A stretch of DNA of 64,000 nucleotides from assembly GCF_027359375.1 (NCBI RefSeq), contig NZ_CP114779.1, positions 620,001 through 684,000 on the forward strand, read 5' to 3'. The notes beneath the pieces were generated by a model. The model was not told the origin of the DNA, did no database searches, and worked only from the letters and a program-made list of their open reading frames with translations. Below, piece after piece: positions 55,035 through 63,912 of this stretch. Both the position numbers and the translations under genes were made by a program. Source of the DNA: Prochlorococcus marinus str. MIT 0919 (GTDB lineage Bacteria; Cyanobacteriota; Cyanobacteriia; PCC-6307; Cyanobiaceae). Position 1 is the first letter of the stretch; every line of letters starts with the position of its first letter.

Positions 55035-55706
55035 TCAAAGTGGCAAAGAATTTAATAGTTCAGAAACTTGGCCAATTATAGGGATTGAATTATTGATACA
55101 GTATGACTTATAATCCTTGAAGTCTGTCCAGTTACTAATAAAGATAAAATCAAGGCCATTTTCTAGCGCAACTTGATGGTCAAGTCTACTATCACCTAGG
55201 AAAAGAGCTGGCAAATTAAGAGTCCCTTTTGAGATTTCTCTTGTTAAAATCTTATTTTTAGTATCTGGACTGCCATATATACCTCCATCGAACAATTTAA
55301 ATAACTTGTTAGCTACAAAAATCTCTCTAAGTTCTTCTTCCGCCCCTCCGGAAACTATAAACCAACTTTTATCCTTAGTGAATTCTCGTAAAAGTCCTAA
55401 TTTAGATGCAACCTCTGCCTTAAATAGATATTTCTTACATTCTTTACTATAAATATCAACAAGCTCTTCTAAATTTGGACCATTTTTCAAAGATGAGTAT
55501 TTAGGAGCTATAACAGAGAGAAAGTAATCAAATTTCTTATATCTAGAAACACCTCCATTTAATTGATGGTAATCTATTAACCTATCTATTGATTCCTTAC
55601 CATAGGGCTGAAGTGCTTTTCTAAAGCAATCAGTTTTAATAAAATTAGAATTTAGTAAAACACCATCGCAGTCAAATACAATTGATCTATATCTATCAAG
55701 TAACAT
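55035..55706 (-). CDS. HAD-superfamily phosphatase
   Basis: 223 aa class IA HAD hydrolase. The nucleophile motif is IVFDCDGVLLNSN (DxD), motif II WFIVSGGAEEEL, Lys motif YGSPDTKNKIL, and motif IV LFLGDSRLDHQVALENG. The helical cap between motifs I and II indicates a small-molecule phosphatase. It is coupled to the kdsB-like gene by a TAATG overlap and likely removes a phosphate from the sugar acid made by the operon aldolase, analogous to KdsC or to the 9-phosphatase of nonulosonate pathways. Substrate is inferred. Confidence 0.85.
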   Translation of the reverse strand: MLLDRYRSIVFDCDGVLLNSNFIKTDCFRKALQPYGKESIDRLIDYHQLNGGVSRYKKFDYFLSVIAPKYSSLKNGPNLEELVDIYSKECKKYLFKAEVASKLGLLREFTKDKSWFIVSGGAEEELREIFVANKLFKLFDGGIYGSPDTKNKILTREISKGTLNLPALFLGDSRLDHQVALENGLDFIFISNWTDFKDYKSYCINNSIPIIGQVSELLNSLPL

Positions 55707-56443
55707 TATTTAAAAATTTGTGATAATTGTTGCTCAACAAGTGGAATATCTGAGGGTACATCTACTGCTAAGGATGAGTATTTTGTATGAAACATCTTGA
55801 TCTTAATTCCTAATTCAAAAAATCTAAGAATTTCTATATCTTCTTTACTTTCTAAATAACTCTTTCTTCCAAAAGAAAGAAATCTATCTAAGTCAACAGG
55901 GGAATAAGCATATATACAAACTTGCTTCTTATACTGATCACTTTTTAATATTTGCTTTTTATTAGCCGGTATTAAAGATCTTGACATATATAGCAAAGTA
56001 TTATCCTCTGAAACAACGACTTTAGGTATATTTATATTCTCAGGTTGTTCATCTTGTCTAATATTATTATAGCAATTGATAACGCTTTCATAATGAGATT
56101 TCTTAAAATTTATTGCACGCAATATATCTGTCTCATTAACTAGGGGTTCATCTCCTTGAACATTTACAAAAATATCATAATCTAAATCCTTAGCTGCCTC
56201 TGCTACACGGTCTGTACCTGTTAAAAGGTTAGAACTTGTAAAGATAGAATTATATCCTGATTCATTAACTAATTTTGCAATACGGTTATCATCGGTAGCT
56301 ATATAAACATCTTCTTTTCCTATAGCTCTAGCGGAAAGCTCTGCTACCCAAATAATTAAAGGTTTTCCATTTAATTGGACAAGGGGCTTGCCAGGAAACC
56401 TGGTTGAGTTATACCTAGCTGGGATTATTACGCATGCTTTCAT
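55706..56443 (-). CDS. KdsB-type CMP-3-deoxy-ulosonic acid synthetase
   Basis: 245 aa, the normal length of KdsB. Motifs: VIIPARYNSTRFPGKPLVQLNGKPLI (CTP loop), YIATDDNRIAKLVNESGY, LTGTDRVAEAA and FVNVQGDEPLVNETDI. These define the 3-deoxy-manno-octulosonate cytidylyltransferase family. It would activate a 2-keto-3-deoxy sugar acid as its CMP derivative. Marine picocyanobacterial LPS is reported to lack Kdo, so the true substrate may be another ulosonic acid. It starts 3 bases after the aldolase-fusion stop and ends with a TAATG overlap onto the HAD gene, giving a tight operon. Confidence 0.9.
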   Translation of the reverse strand: MKACVIIPARYNSTRFPGKPLVQLNGKPLIIWVAELSARAIGKEDVYIATDDNRIAKLVNESGYNSIFTSSNLLTGTDRVAEAAKDLDYDIFVNVQGDEPLVNETDILRAINFKKSHYESVINCYNNIRQDEQPENINIPKVVVSEDNTLLYMSRSLIPANKKQILKSDQYKKQVCIYAYSPVDLDRFLSFGRKSYLESKEDIEILRFFELGIKIKMFHTKYSSLAVDVPSDIPLVEQQLSQIFK

Positions 56444-56446
56444 AGC

Positions 56447-58063
56447 TTAAATACCATAGACACTTTGAATCATTAGATTTTTATATTTAGAAGGTGTAAT
56501 AGCTATAAGTTCTACTTTAGGCTGATATTTTTTATAAACTTCTAATAATTGATTGATTTCATCATTACGAGTATCTCCCGAAGCATAACCATCAAATCCT
56601 GCTAAATAGATTTTCTTTGCCCCTCCACTAGTGGCGATTGCCAAAGCATATGAAATAACTAATGAATTGGGTATAAAGCAATATTTATCATGAAACTCAA
56701 AACCTTCCTGGGAAATACCTATACCATAATCTAAAACTTCCTTTTTATGTAATAAAGAAGAGAAGTCTAAAGGGAGCATTGAAAGAGGAACAACAAGTGG
56801 TTGTGGTAAATGTAAATGAGAGGTGAGATCTGCCAACAACCTTGTAGGGTGACTGGCTACTCTTAAATCTATCAAATCATTATTGATCAATGTCTGAGTA
56901 TTCATTGCAAGAACAACTGGCTGAAAGCGAGATATAAAAGATTCGACAGCCTTTAGATGTAATTGTAATTTAGACCCAGTACCTAAGAGCAAAACATCTT
57001 TACCTTTAAAATATAACGAAGGAGACCAAGAGCCCTTAGGTTTATTGTTATAGAACTTTCTAGTATCATTTAAGCTTGTAAAGTTAAATTTTTTGCCACC
57101 CTGATCACGAAGATAATTAATAGAAGCTAAAATATCTTCTTCTTGGTAACGGTAATCTGAAAGCATCGATTGAATATAAGATGGGTGAATAGAGTATTTG
57201 CCTGCTAGGTAATAAAAAGGATTGGTACCCCAAGAGTGTTTTGCTTTTAGAGGTAAAAATTCTTTATTAATTAATTTCAACAATGGAACATAATTCGTTT
57301 GTCGACCGAATCGAGAATTCAACTCTAATATCAACTCTTCCGTTTTTGCATTACCAGGACCTCTTCCAATACCAGTTATTGTTGAATCTACCCAATCTAC
57401 CCCTTCTTTAATTGCTTGAAGAGTATTGGAAAGGGCTAGTCCTTGGTTGTCATGAGCATGAATTCCTATTTGTCCTTTCCAATAAAGCTTGAAAGAAGAG
57501 ATGATGTTCTTAATTTGATCTGGCTTAATAGAACCCAAGCTGTCCGCAAAGTACAAAACATCAACGCAAGAGCTAGATAAATACTTGCCAATTTGTTCTA
57601 TATCTTGATTAGTTTGATCTGATATCTGAGTGATATTGCAACCTGTTTTATAACCTGCTTCATGTAAATACTCAAAAGCTGGCTTAACACAATGAATGGA
57701 GTCAGCTGGACAAGCAATCCTAATCAAATCGACTGGTGAGTCTTTACAAGCTGCTGGAACAAGTTTATTTAACCTTGTGAAACTGAAATTGTTATCTGGG
57801 ATCAAATCAGCTGCATTAATCATTACAGCTATTCCTATAGAATCGGGAATTGATAAAGAAGACAAGAAGTCGTCTGTCGTGAAAGCACATGCACCCTTGA
57901 AGCTATTATTATCAAAATATCTAAACCCTATTTCGCAAAAGTCTATAGATATAGCATCCAAAGCACTCAAGTAGTTGTTTATTAAGTATTCAGAGAAATC
58001 CCATTTTGTATAATAACCTCCATCTCTAAATGTACAGTCTAAATGTATTATCTTTTTTTCCAT
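56447..58063 (-). CDS. DRE-TIM aldolase (HMGL-like) fused to a C-terminal Rossmann-like domain
   Basis: 538 aa in two parts. Residues 1 to about 255 are an HMGL/4-hydroxy-2-oxovalerate aldolase-type barrel: LDCTFRDGGYY (RDGG metal/substrate motif), DSLGSIKPDQI, GIHAHDNQGLALSNTL (His202 and His204 metal ligands) and GIGRGPGNAKTEEL. Residues about 255-345 match the small helical domain of DmpG-type aldolases. Residues about 350-538 form a separate domain with VLLLGTGSKLQLHLKAVESFI and SGGAKKIYLAGFDGY, resembling the DUF115/MptE-like or GT42 fold ('aialGf..iyl.GiD.y'). The barrel would join pyruvate or another 2-oxoacid with an aldehyde; the second domain could be a transferase or binding module. 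First gene of the reverse-strand operon. Confidence 0.75.
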   Translation of the reverse strand: MEKKIIHLDCTFRDGGYYTKWDFSEYLINNYLSALDAISIDFCEIGFRYFDNNSFKGACAFTTDDFLSSLSIPDSIGIAVMINAADLIPDNNFSFTRLNKLVPAACKDSPVDLIRIACPADSIHCVKPAFEYLHEAGYKTGCNITQISDQTNQDIEQIGKYLSSSCVDVLYFADSLGSIKPDQIKNIISSFKLYWKGQIGIHAHDNQGLALSNTLQAIKEGVDWVDSTITGIGRGPGNAKTEELILELNSRFGRQTNYVPLLKLINKEFLPLKAKHSWGTNPFYYLAGKYSIHPSYIQSMLSDYRYQEEDILASINYLRDQGGKKFNFTSLNDTRKFYNNKPKGSWSPSLYFKGKDVLLLGTGSKLQLHLKAVESFISRFQPVVLAMNTQTLINNDLIDLRVASHPTRLLADLTSHLHLPQPLVVPLSMLPLDFSSLLHKKEVLDYGIGISQEGFEFHDKYCFIPNSLVISYALAIATSGGAKKIYLAGFDGYASGDTRNDEINQLLEVYKKYQPKVELIAITPSKYKNLMIQSVYGI

Positions 58064-58280
58064 GACAACTGTTTATCCTAATTTATAAAGCAAGTAGAGA
58101 ATTGAGGGATTAAATTTTGGTAATTTTATCCATTAAAGGATTTGTAAAAGTATTATAGCTTGCAAAGAAAAAATTTCCAACATTAAAAAGCATTTCTGAG
58201 GGTTTGAAATTTTAATTCAGCATTATTGTTGATAAATGAAGAGAACCGATCAAAGCTTTAGGAAGTAATATCTATCAATT

Positions 58281-59981
58281 TTAGGAATAAAATTTATTTT
58301 TTGATAATTTACCTATCCCAGAATTAAAAGAATTGGTTGGATCTATCTTTTTATAAAAATTAGAAAGGTCGTATTCAGCAAAATAGAGATGACCTACATT
58401 ATGCTCTGCTGGGTATTTTGCTCCTAAAGAATCTAATTTTGCAAGAATTACTTTTTTCTGTTCATCAAAGTCCTCTGTATTAGATAAAATTAAATCCCAA
58501 TGAAAGACCATACAAAGAAAATGTCCCATACGAAAAGACTCTAATATTCCAGTTGAATTATTATCTGTTATTATTCGATCCCAATCAGTACAGTTCCTGG
58601 GTAGTGCAACATCTAATGGTAAAAGATTAGCAGGTATATTGTTATTTATAATCATAAAACGTTTTGGCGCAATTCCTGCTACGTATCTATGCAAAAGTAA
58701 ATCTTGACCTTCCACCTTTAAGCATTCATGATAATCAAATTCTTTATTCTTACTTTCTAAAAAAGAAAGCATCTCTCTAGTTTCTTCTATACATTTATCA
58801 CCTGCCTTAATTATTAGGATGTGATCAAATAGCCGTCTATATTCTCTTGCAATCTTAGGAAGGTGATCAGGCAATAATTGTGCATGGTCATGAAGAAAAT
58901 TATCTACAAAGTTAGATGCATCTAAATTTAACGAAGAGAAAAATACCTCTATTTTTTTCTTTATTCCAAATAATTTAGGAATAAAGCCACGGCCAAGGTA
59001 TTTAATTATTAGAAATGTGTCTTTACCATATTTAGATGCTGCATCAAAAAAGCTTTTATGCATATATTCAACCATTTCAGGCAAGTCTTCAAAACTAGTA
59101 AGTACATAGTTCCTGAGCTCACTGAAATTCTTAGAATCATTTGTTCCAATCAAAAACACCTGCTCTTTTCGAGGCTTAACGAAAGTATCTAAACGTGCAG
59201 CAAAAACTGCCACTTTACCTGCACAGCCACTAGATTCATACAATCTTCTTCTATCTGAATTATATCTTGCTGGCAAAGAAGATTTAACATCTCTTATTCT
59301 TTCACTATATTCAATATCTGATGCTTTCATTTTAGATTCTTGTAGGTCATGTTGGTTGAAATTTATGTTTTCTAGATTAGATAATATTTCCTCAGGGGTA
59401 TTGCCAAGTTCAATATCTAAATGATTTATTAATTCTAATTTTCCCTTGGAATTAACTCTAGCAAAAAGAGATAATTCAGTATAGGCTGGGCCTCTGTTAA
59501 CCAAATTACCCCCTGAATTATTACATATTCCTCCCACTATTGATGCCCCAATACATGAAGAGCCTATTAATGAATGGGGCTCACGGTTATAATTTGACAA
59601 GGTTTCTTCTAACTCAAATAAAGTTGCGCCAGGAAAGGCTAATACTTGCAAACCGTTATTCAAGATAATGATCCTGTCTAAACGCAAAGTATTTATAATT
59701 ACAACATCACGGTCATATTTATCACCATCAGGTGTGGAACCACCTGTCAAGCCAGTATTGGCTGCTTGGATAATAATTATCTTGTCCAAAGAAATGCATA
59801 ACTTGAGCACCTCCCAAAATTCAATAAGATCTTTAGGTAAAACAACACAATTTGCCTTGCCTTCTCCTACTCTAATTCCTTGTCTATAACTTTTTGTTGC
59901 CTTTTCACCTATAAGTAAGTTCTTCTTACCAACAATTTTTTTTAGGCCTTGGTTTAATTCAGTCAGTCGGTCATTCCTCAT
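58281..59981 (-). CDS. dld: FAD-dependent D-lactate dehydrogenase (quinone), Dld
   Basis: About 566 aa from ATG 59981, which has AGAGG upstream; a TTG at 60005 is less likely. The FAD/PCMH domain shows IIQAANTGLTGGSTPDGDKYDRDVVIINTLRLD and FPGATLFELEETL ... GSSCIGASIVGGICNNSGGNL. The C-terminal membrane-binding domain contains LLPLDVALPRNCTDW, characteristic of E. coli-type Dld. It oxidises D-lactate or a related D-2-hydroxyacid to the 2-oxoacid and passes electrons to quinone. It lies 217 bases upstream of the aldolase operon on the same strand; pyruvate produced here could feed the aldolase. Confidence 0.9.
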   Translation of the reverse strand: MRNDRLTELNQGLKKIVGKKNLLIGEKATKSYRQGIRVGEGKANCVVLPKDLIEFWEVLKLCISLDKIIIIQAANTGLTGGSTPDGDKYDRDVVIINTLRLDRIIILNNGLQVLAFPGATLFELEETLSNYNREPHSLIGSSCIGASIVGGICNNSGGNLVNRGPAYTELSLFARVNSKGKLELINHLDIELGNTPEEILSNLENINFNQHDLQESKMKASDIEYSERIRDVKSSLPARYNSDRRRLYESSGCAGKVAVFAARLDTFVKPRKEQVFLIGTNDSKNFSELRNYVLTSFEDLPEMVEYMHKSFFDAASKYGKDTFLIIKYLGRGFIPKLFGIKKKIEVFFSSLNLDASNFVDNFLHDHAQLLPDHLPKIAREYRRLFDHILIIKAGDKCIEETREMLSFLESKNKEFDYHECLKVEGQDLLLHRYVAGIAPKRFMIINNNIPANLLPLDVALPRNCTDWDRIITDNNSTGILESFRMGHFLCMVFHWDLILSNTEDFDEQKKVILAKLDSLGAKYPAEHNVGHLYFAEYDLSNFYKKIDPTNSFNSGIGKLSKNKFYS

Positions 59982-60245
59982 ATGTCTAAACCTCTGAGAT
60001 TTCAATATTAAGCTTTTAATTCTTATTATTACTACAATGCTTTAATACTTATTAATGTAGAAAAGTCAAGTAAACTATCAGCATAAAATTATGGCATGGT
60101 TTATATTCTTACAAGTTAATGGTGCCCCGCTATACAATTTATTAGATTGCTAAGTATAGATCTATAGTGTTTTTTCAACGTAGGTAAGTGAACAATACAT
60201 CAAGCTAAGGTTCTTTTATAAAAGATTAGTTCCAATCAAACAAAA

Positions 60246-60318
60246 TGGAGCCAAGCGGATTCGAACCGCTGACCCCCTGCATGCCATGCAGGTGCTCTAC
60301 CAGCTGAGCTATGGCCCC
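60246..60318 (-). tRNA. tRNA-Ala(GGC)
   Basis: 73 bases. Acceptor GGGGCCA/TGGCTCC (one G-T pair), discriminator A, D arm AGCTCAGCTGGTAGAGCA, anticodon stem CCTGC/GCAGG with loop ATGGCAT (anticodon GGC), T arm GCGGTTCGAATCCGC. The third acceptor pair is G-T, the identity element for alanine at 3:70. There is no encoded CCA. It marks the right edge of the second island. Confidence 0.97.
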
Positions 60319-60345
60319 AAAAGAGGTCTTTACTTTACACCTCAA

Positions 60346-60960
60346 TCATTTCGTCTTCCTCCAAACTGCTAAAAGTTTTCCTTGGATTTGAATCTGAGTG
60401 GCATCTATTTCTATTGGTTCGTAAGCAGGGTTAGCAGCCTCAAGTCTTACTAAAGAACCCTTACGGAAAAAATGTTTAAGCGTAGTGCCTGAGCCTGGGA
60501 CCATTGCACTAACTACTGTCCCATTCCTTATTCGAGAAGGATCATTAACAGGTTCCATTAGGACCATATCTCCATCTGCAATATAAGAATCAACCATTGA
60601 GTCGCCATTAACTGTTAAAGCAAATAAGCCGCGAGTTTGAAGAACACTATTCAAATCAAGAGTTTCTTGAACATCATCAAAAGTCTCAACCAATCCTCCA
60701 GCAGCTACTGAACCCAAAACGGGAACACCAGAGAATGCATCTCCAAGTAACTGCAAAGTTCTTGCGTGACCTTCTTTCCATGTGATCCATCCTTTTTCCT
60801 GAAGATGGCGAAGCCTGCTCTGAATAGGGGCTGGGGAACGAAGGCCCATGCCTTGCATCATCTGCCTAATAGAAGGGCTGTGGTGATTAGTGCCTATGTA
60901 TTCAGAAAGCCACTCATAAAGTTCTTGCTGAGCTGGTGTAAGCGAAGCTTCTTCTCCCAT
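60346..60960 (-). CDS. lexA: LexA repressor
   Basis: 204 aa, normal length. An N-terminal winged HTH (LTPAQQELYEWLSEYIG ... SPSIRQMMQGMGLRSPAPIQSRLRHLQEKGWI) is followed by the Ala87-Gly88 cleavage site (SVAAGGLVET) and the catalytic Ser121 (NGDSMVDSYI) and Lys162 (TTLKHFF). All elements for RecA-stimulated autocleavage are present, so it can be an SOS repressor, in contrast to some cyanobacterial LexA proteins that have lost them. A near-consensus SOS-box palindrome lies 30 bases upstream, suggesting autoregulation. It is oriented toward tRNA-Ala. Confidence 0.96.
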   Translation of the reverse strand: MGEEASLTPAQQELYEWLSEYIGTNHHSPSIRQMMQGMGLRSPAPIQSRLRHLQEKGWITWKEGHARTLQLLGDAFSGVPVLGSVAAGGLVETFDDVQETLDLNSVLQTRGLFALTVNGDSMVDSYIADGDMVLMEPVNDPSRIRNGTVVSAMVPGSGTTLKHFFRKGSLVRLEAANPAYEPIEIDATQIQIQGKLLAVWRKTK

Positions 60961-60989
60961 AGCAAATTAAGTAAAATCATTCACTCTTC

Positions 60990-61003
60990 AATACATATGT
61001 ACC
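60990..61003 (-). promoter_or_regulatory. Putative LexA (SOS) box upstream of lexA
   Basis: Read toward lexA, the site is GGTACATATGTATT, with a perfect inner palindrome TACATATGTA (60992-61001). It fits the cyanobacterial LexA consensus (RGTACNNNDGTWCB) at all defined positions but one (the C near the 3' end is T). Position 30-43 bases upstream of the lexA start supports autoregulation. Confidence 0.6.
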
Positions 61004-61027
61004 TATAAAATTGCGAATTTGCAAATT

Positions 61028-61984
61028 TCAAAGCCCCCCTAACAATGAAGCTAAAAGCGCTTGCTGTATATGCAATCGATTCTCAGCTTGCTCAAATATC
61101 TTGCTAGCCGTGCTTTCCATGAGTTCATCAGTAATTTCTTCCCCCCTATGTGCGGGTAAGCAATGCAAGATAATTGCTTCAGGATCTGCTTGAGAGAACA
61201 GGTTATTGTCAACAGTAAATCCCTTGAAAGCTATTTCCCGTTGACACTGCTCTTCTTCCTGACCCATAGAAGCCCAGACGTCTGTATAAATTGCATTTGC
61301 ACCTTTTATAGTCGACTCAGGATCATTTGAAATTTGAATAGTTGATCCAAAGGACGAAGCAGAACGAGCTTTCGAAACAATATCTGGATCAGGTTCAAAT
61401 CCAATAGGGCTAGCAACTCGGACATTTACACCAAGAAGTGCTCCACAAAGAATTAAAGAATTAGCAACATTATTTCCATCTCCAATATATGAAAGTGTAA
61501 GGCCCTTCAAGCTGCCAAAAGATTCTTGAATAGTCAGGAAATCAGCCAATGCTTGGCAGGGGTGTTCTAAATCAGTAAGAGCATTAACAACTGGGATAGA
61601 AGCCCAATTTGAATAATCAACCAAATCTTGATGAGAGTATGTTCTTATTGCCAATGCATCACAGTATCTACTTAAAACTCTTGCGGTGTCTTTGATTGGT
61701 TCTCCTCTACCTATTTGGGTAGCTTGTAATCCCAAATCAACTATCTGCCCCCCTAGTCTAGCCATTGCAACTTGAAAACTTACCCTAGTTCGAGTAGATG
61801 CCTTGCTGAAAATCAAGCCTAAAACTCGATTACCAAGGTCTATTCTTCTATTTTCAATCTTAAGCTGGATTGCAAGCGCAAAAAGAGCTTTAATCTGCTC
61901 TGAGGTCAAATCAGCAGATGAAATAAAATCCTTTCCTTTTAACTCAGAAAGTTCACAAGCAACACCTTTGGAAGCAGAGTCCAT
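61028..61984 (-). CDS. argF: Ornithine carbamoyltransferase
   Basis: 318 aa. The carbamoyl-phosphate motif is FSKASTRTRVSFQVAMARLGG ('STRTR'), the second site LEHPCQALADF ('HPcQ'), and the ornithine-binding motif ILHCLPAHRGEEI ('HCLP.hRG.Ei'). It makes citrulline in arginine synthesis, cytoplasmic trimer. It starts at ATG 61984 and lies 68 bases before the ftsH stop on the same strand; lexA follows after about 67 bases. The order ftsH-argF-lexA is typical of marine picocyanobacteria. Confidence 0.97.
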   Translation of the reverse strand: MDSASKGVACELSELKGKDFISSADLTSEQIKALFALAIQLKIENRRIDLGNRVLGLIFSKASTRTRVSFQVAMARLGGQIVDLGLQATQIGRGEPIKDTARVLSRYCDALAIRTYSHQDLVDYSNWASIPVVNALTDLEHPCQALADFLTIQESFGSLKGLTLSYIGDGNNVANSLILCGALLGVNVRVASPIGFEPDPDIVSKARSASSFGSTIQISNDPESTIKGANAIYTDVWASMGQEEEQCQREIAFKGFTVDNNLFSQADPEAIILHCLPAHRGEEITDELMESTASKIFEQAENRLHIQQALLASLLGGL

Positions 61985-62052
61985 GGAGTTAGCATCAAAA
62001 AGCCTTTATCGGAGATAAAGGCCCCTTTCGTCAAGTCCTAATCAAACAAACT

Positions 62053-63912
62053 TCATGGCAGGGAAGACTCTGCAAGCATATTTTTAAGATCATCTCCTTC
62101 TATAACTTCTTTCTGGAGAATCTTTTGAGAGATAGTTTCAAGTAAAGAAAGATTATGCCTAAGAATATTTAGCGCGCTTTCATGAGCTTCATCTACGAGA
62201 CTTCTTACTTCCTTATCAATAGCTTGAGCAGTTGCATCACTAACAACCCTTCGTGGATTGTTATTACCTCCTAAGAAAGAACCTCCTCCCTGCTTGTCAT
62301 AAGCCAGAGGTCCCAAAATTTCACTCATTCCATAGGTCCCAACCATCTGTTCAGCAAGATCTGTCGCTCTCTGCAAATCATTAGAAGCCCCTGTTGTGAT
62401 TTTCCCAAATACAATTTCTTCTGCTGATCTTCCTCCCAAGAGAGTTGCTATTTGACCTTTTAGATCATCTTTTGAATTCAAAAACCTCTCTTCAGTAGGC
62501 AATTGCAGGGTATATCCAAGTGCACTCATACCTCTAGGTACTATAGAAATCTTGGCCACCTTTGTTCCGCCAGGCATTAGATGCCCGACAATTGCATGTC
62601 CAACTTCGTGATAAGCAACAACTCTCTTTTCATCTTCTTGAAGAACCCTGCTTTTTTTCTCTAAGCCTGCTACAACCCTTTCTATAGCTTCATTTAAATC
62701 TTGCTGTTCAACTTTAGTTCTCTTATTTCTTGCTGCTAGCAATGCAGCTTCATTAACCATGTTTGCTAAATCTGCCCCAGCGAATCCGCTAGTGGCTTGA
62801 GCAATTAAATCGATATCTATATCTTCCGCTAATTTGACTTTTTTAGTATAGATATCAAGTATTGTCTTCCGTCCTGAGAGATCAGGCCTATCAACTAAAA
62901 CTTGTCGATCAAACCTTCCTGGACGCAATAGAGCCGCATCAAGAACTTCTGGTTGGTTAGTTGCCGCTAGTACAATTACTGGCTTATCTGCAGATGCAAA
63001 ACCATCCATTTCAGTAAGCAATTGATTTAAAGTTTGCTCTCTCTCGTCATTACCCCCAACGACACCCATTGATCCTGATCTGCTTTTACCAATTGCATCA
63101 AGCTCATCAATAAAGATTATGCAAGGTGCTTTCTTTTTAGCTTGTTCAAACAAATCTCTAACTCTAGCTGCCCCAGCCCCTACAAAAAGTTCTACAAATT
63201 CAGATCCTGAGATAATAAAGAAGGGTACTTCTGCTTCTCCAGCGACGGCTTTGGATAGCAAAGTTTTACCTGTTCCAGGAGGACCTACTAATAAAACTCC
63301 TTTAGGTATGCGAGCTCCTATATCTGAGTACCTTTGAGGCCTTTTAAGGAAATCAACTATTTCAGTCAATTCATCTTTCGCTTCGTCTACACCTGCTACA
63401 TCAGCAAAAGTTACTCTTGACTCTTCATCCGGCACATATACTTTTGCTTTGCTTTTAGTAAAGCTCAAAGCACCTTGAGCACCACCTCCACCCATACTTC
63501 TTCTGGCAAAAAATTGAAGAACTAAAATAAAAATCAAAGGTGGGACAACCCAACTAAGAATTGTTGTAAATATGTTTGGTTTTTTAGGAGGTGCTGCTGC
63601 AAATTCGACCCCCTTATTTTCTAGTCGCTGAGGAAGATCCATATCAAATATTGGCGTTGTTGCCAATACAGATGGTGAGCCTTCAATAGGAGATGAAAGC
63701 TCATATCTAATTTGTTCTTGGGTTATATATGCTCGCTTTACTTCTCCATCATTAACTTGATTAATGAACAGGGAGTAAGGGACTCTTGGCACTTGCATAT
63801 TTTGATTAGGGAAAAAGCTACTAAAAAGCAATAGAGCTCCAAATCCAATCAGTACAAGGTTGATAATTCCAAACCGCCGATTAGGTGGATTTTCGTCTTG
63901 TCGAATCGGCAT
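62053..63912 (-). CDS. ftsH: ATP-dependent zinc metalloprotease FtsH
   Basis: 619 aa. Two transmembrane helices (about 14-34 and 113-136) enclose a luminal/periplasmic domain. The AAA module has Walker A GPPGTGKT (210-217), Walker [12 protein letters not shown], and second region of homology [22 protein letters not shown]. The protease zinc site is [12 protein letters not shown] (about residue 430). The N-terminus with [22 protein letters not shown] is cyanobacterial. The protein forms membrane hexamers and, in the cyanobacterial family, removes damaged D1 and misfolded membrane proteins. Cyanobacteria have several paralogs; which one this is cannot be decided here. Confidence 0.97.
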   Translation of the reverse strand: MPIRQDENPPNRRFGIINLVLIGFGALLLFSSFFPNQNMQVPRVPYSLFINQVNDGEVKRAYITQEQIRYELSSPIEGSPSVLATTPIFDMDLPQRLENKGVEFAAAPPKKPNIFTTILSWVVPPLIFILVLQFFARRSMGGGGAQGALSFTKSKAKVYVPDEESRVTFADVAGVDEAKDELTEIVDFLKRPQRYSDIGARIPKGVLLVGPPGTGKTLLSKAVAGEAEVPFFIISGSEFVELFVGAGAARVRDLFEQAKKKAPCIIFIDELDAIGKSRSGSMGVVGGNDEREQTLNQLLTEMDGFASADKPVIVLAATNQPEVLDAALLRPGRFDRQVLVDRPDLSGRKTILDIYTKKVKLAEDIDIDLIAQATSGFAGADLANMVNEAALLAARNKRTKVEQQDLNEAIERVVAGLEKKSRVLQEDEKRVVAYHEVGHAIVGHLMPGGTKVAKISIVPRGMSALGYTLQLPTEERFLNSKDDLKGQIATLLGGRSAEEIVFGKITTGASNDLQRATDLAEQMVGTYGMSEILGPLAYDKQGGGSFLGGNNNPRRVVSDATAQAIDKEVRSLVDEAHESALNILRHNLSLLETISQKILQKEVIEGDDLKNMLAESSLP

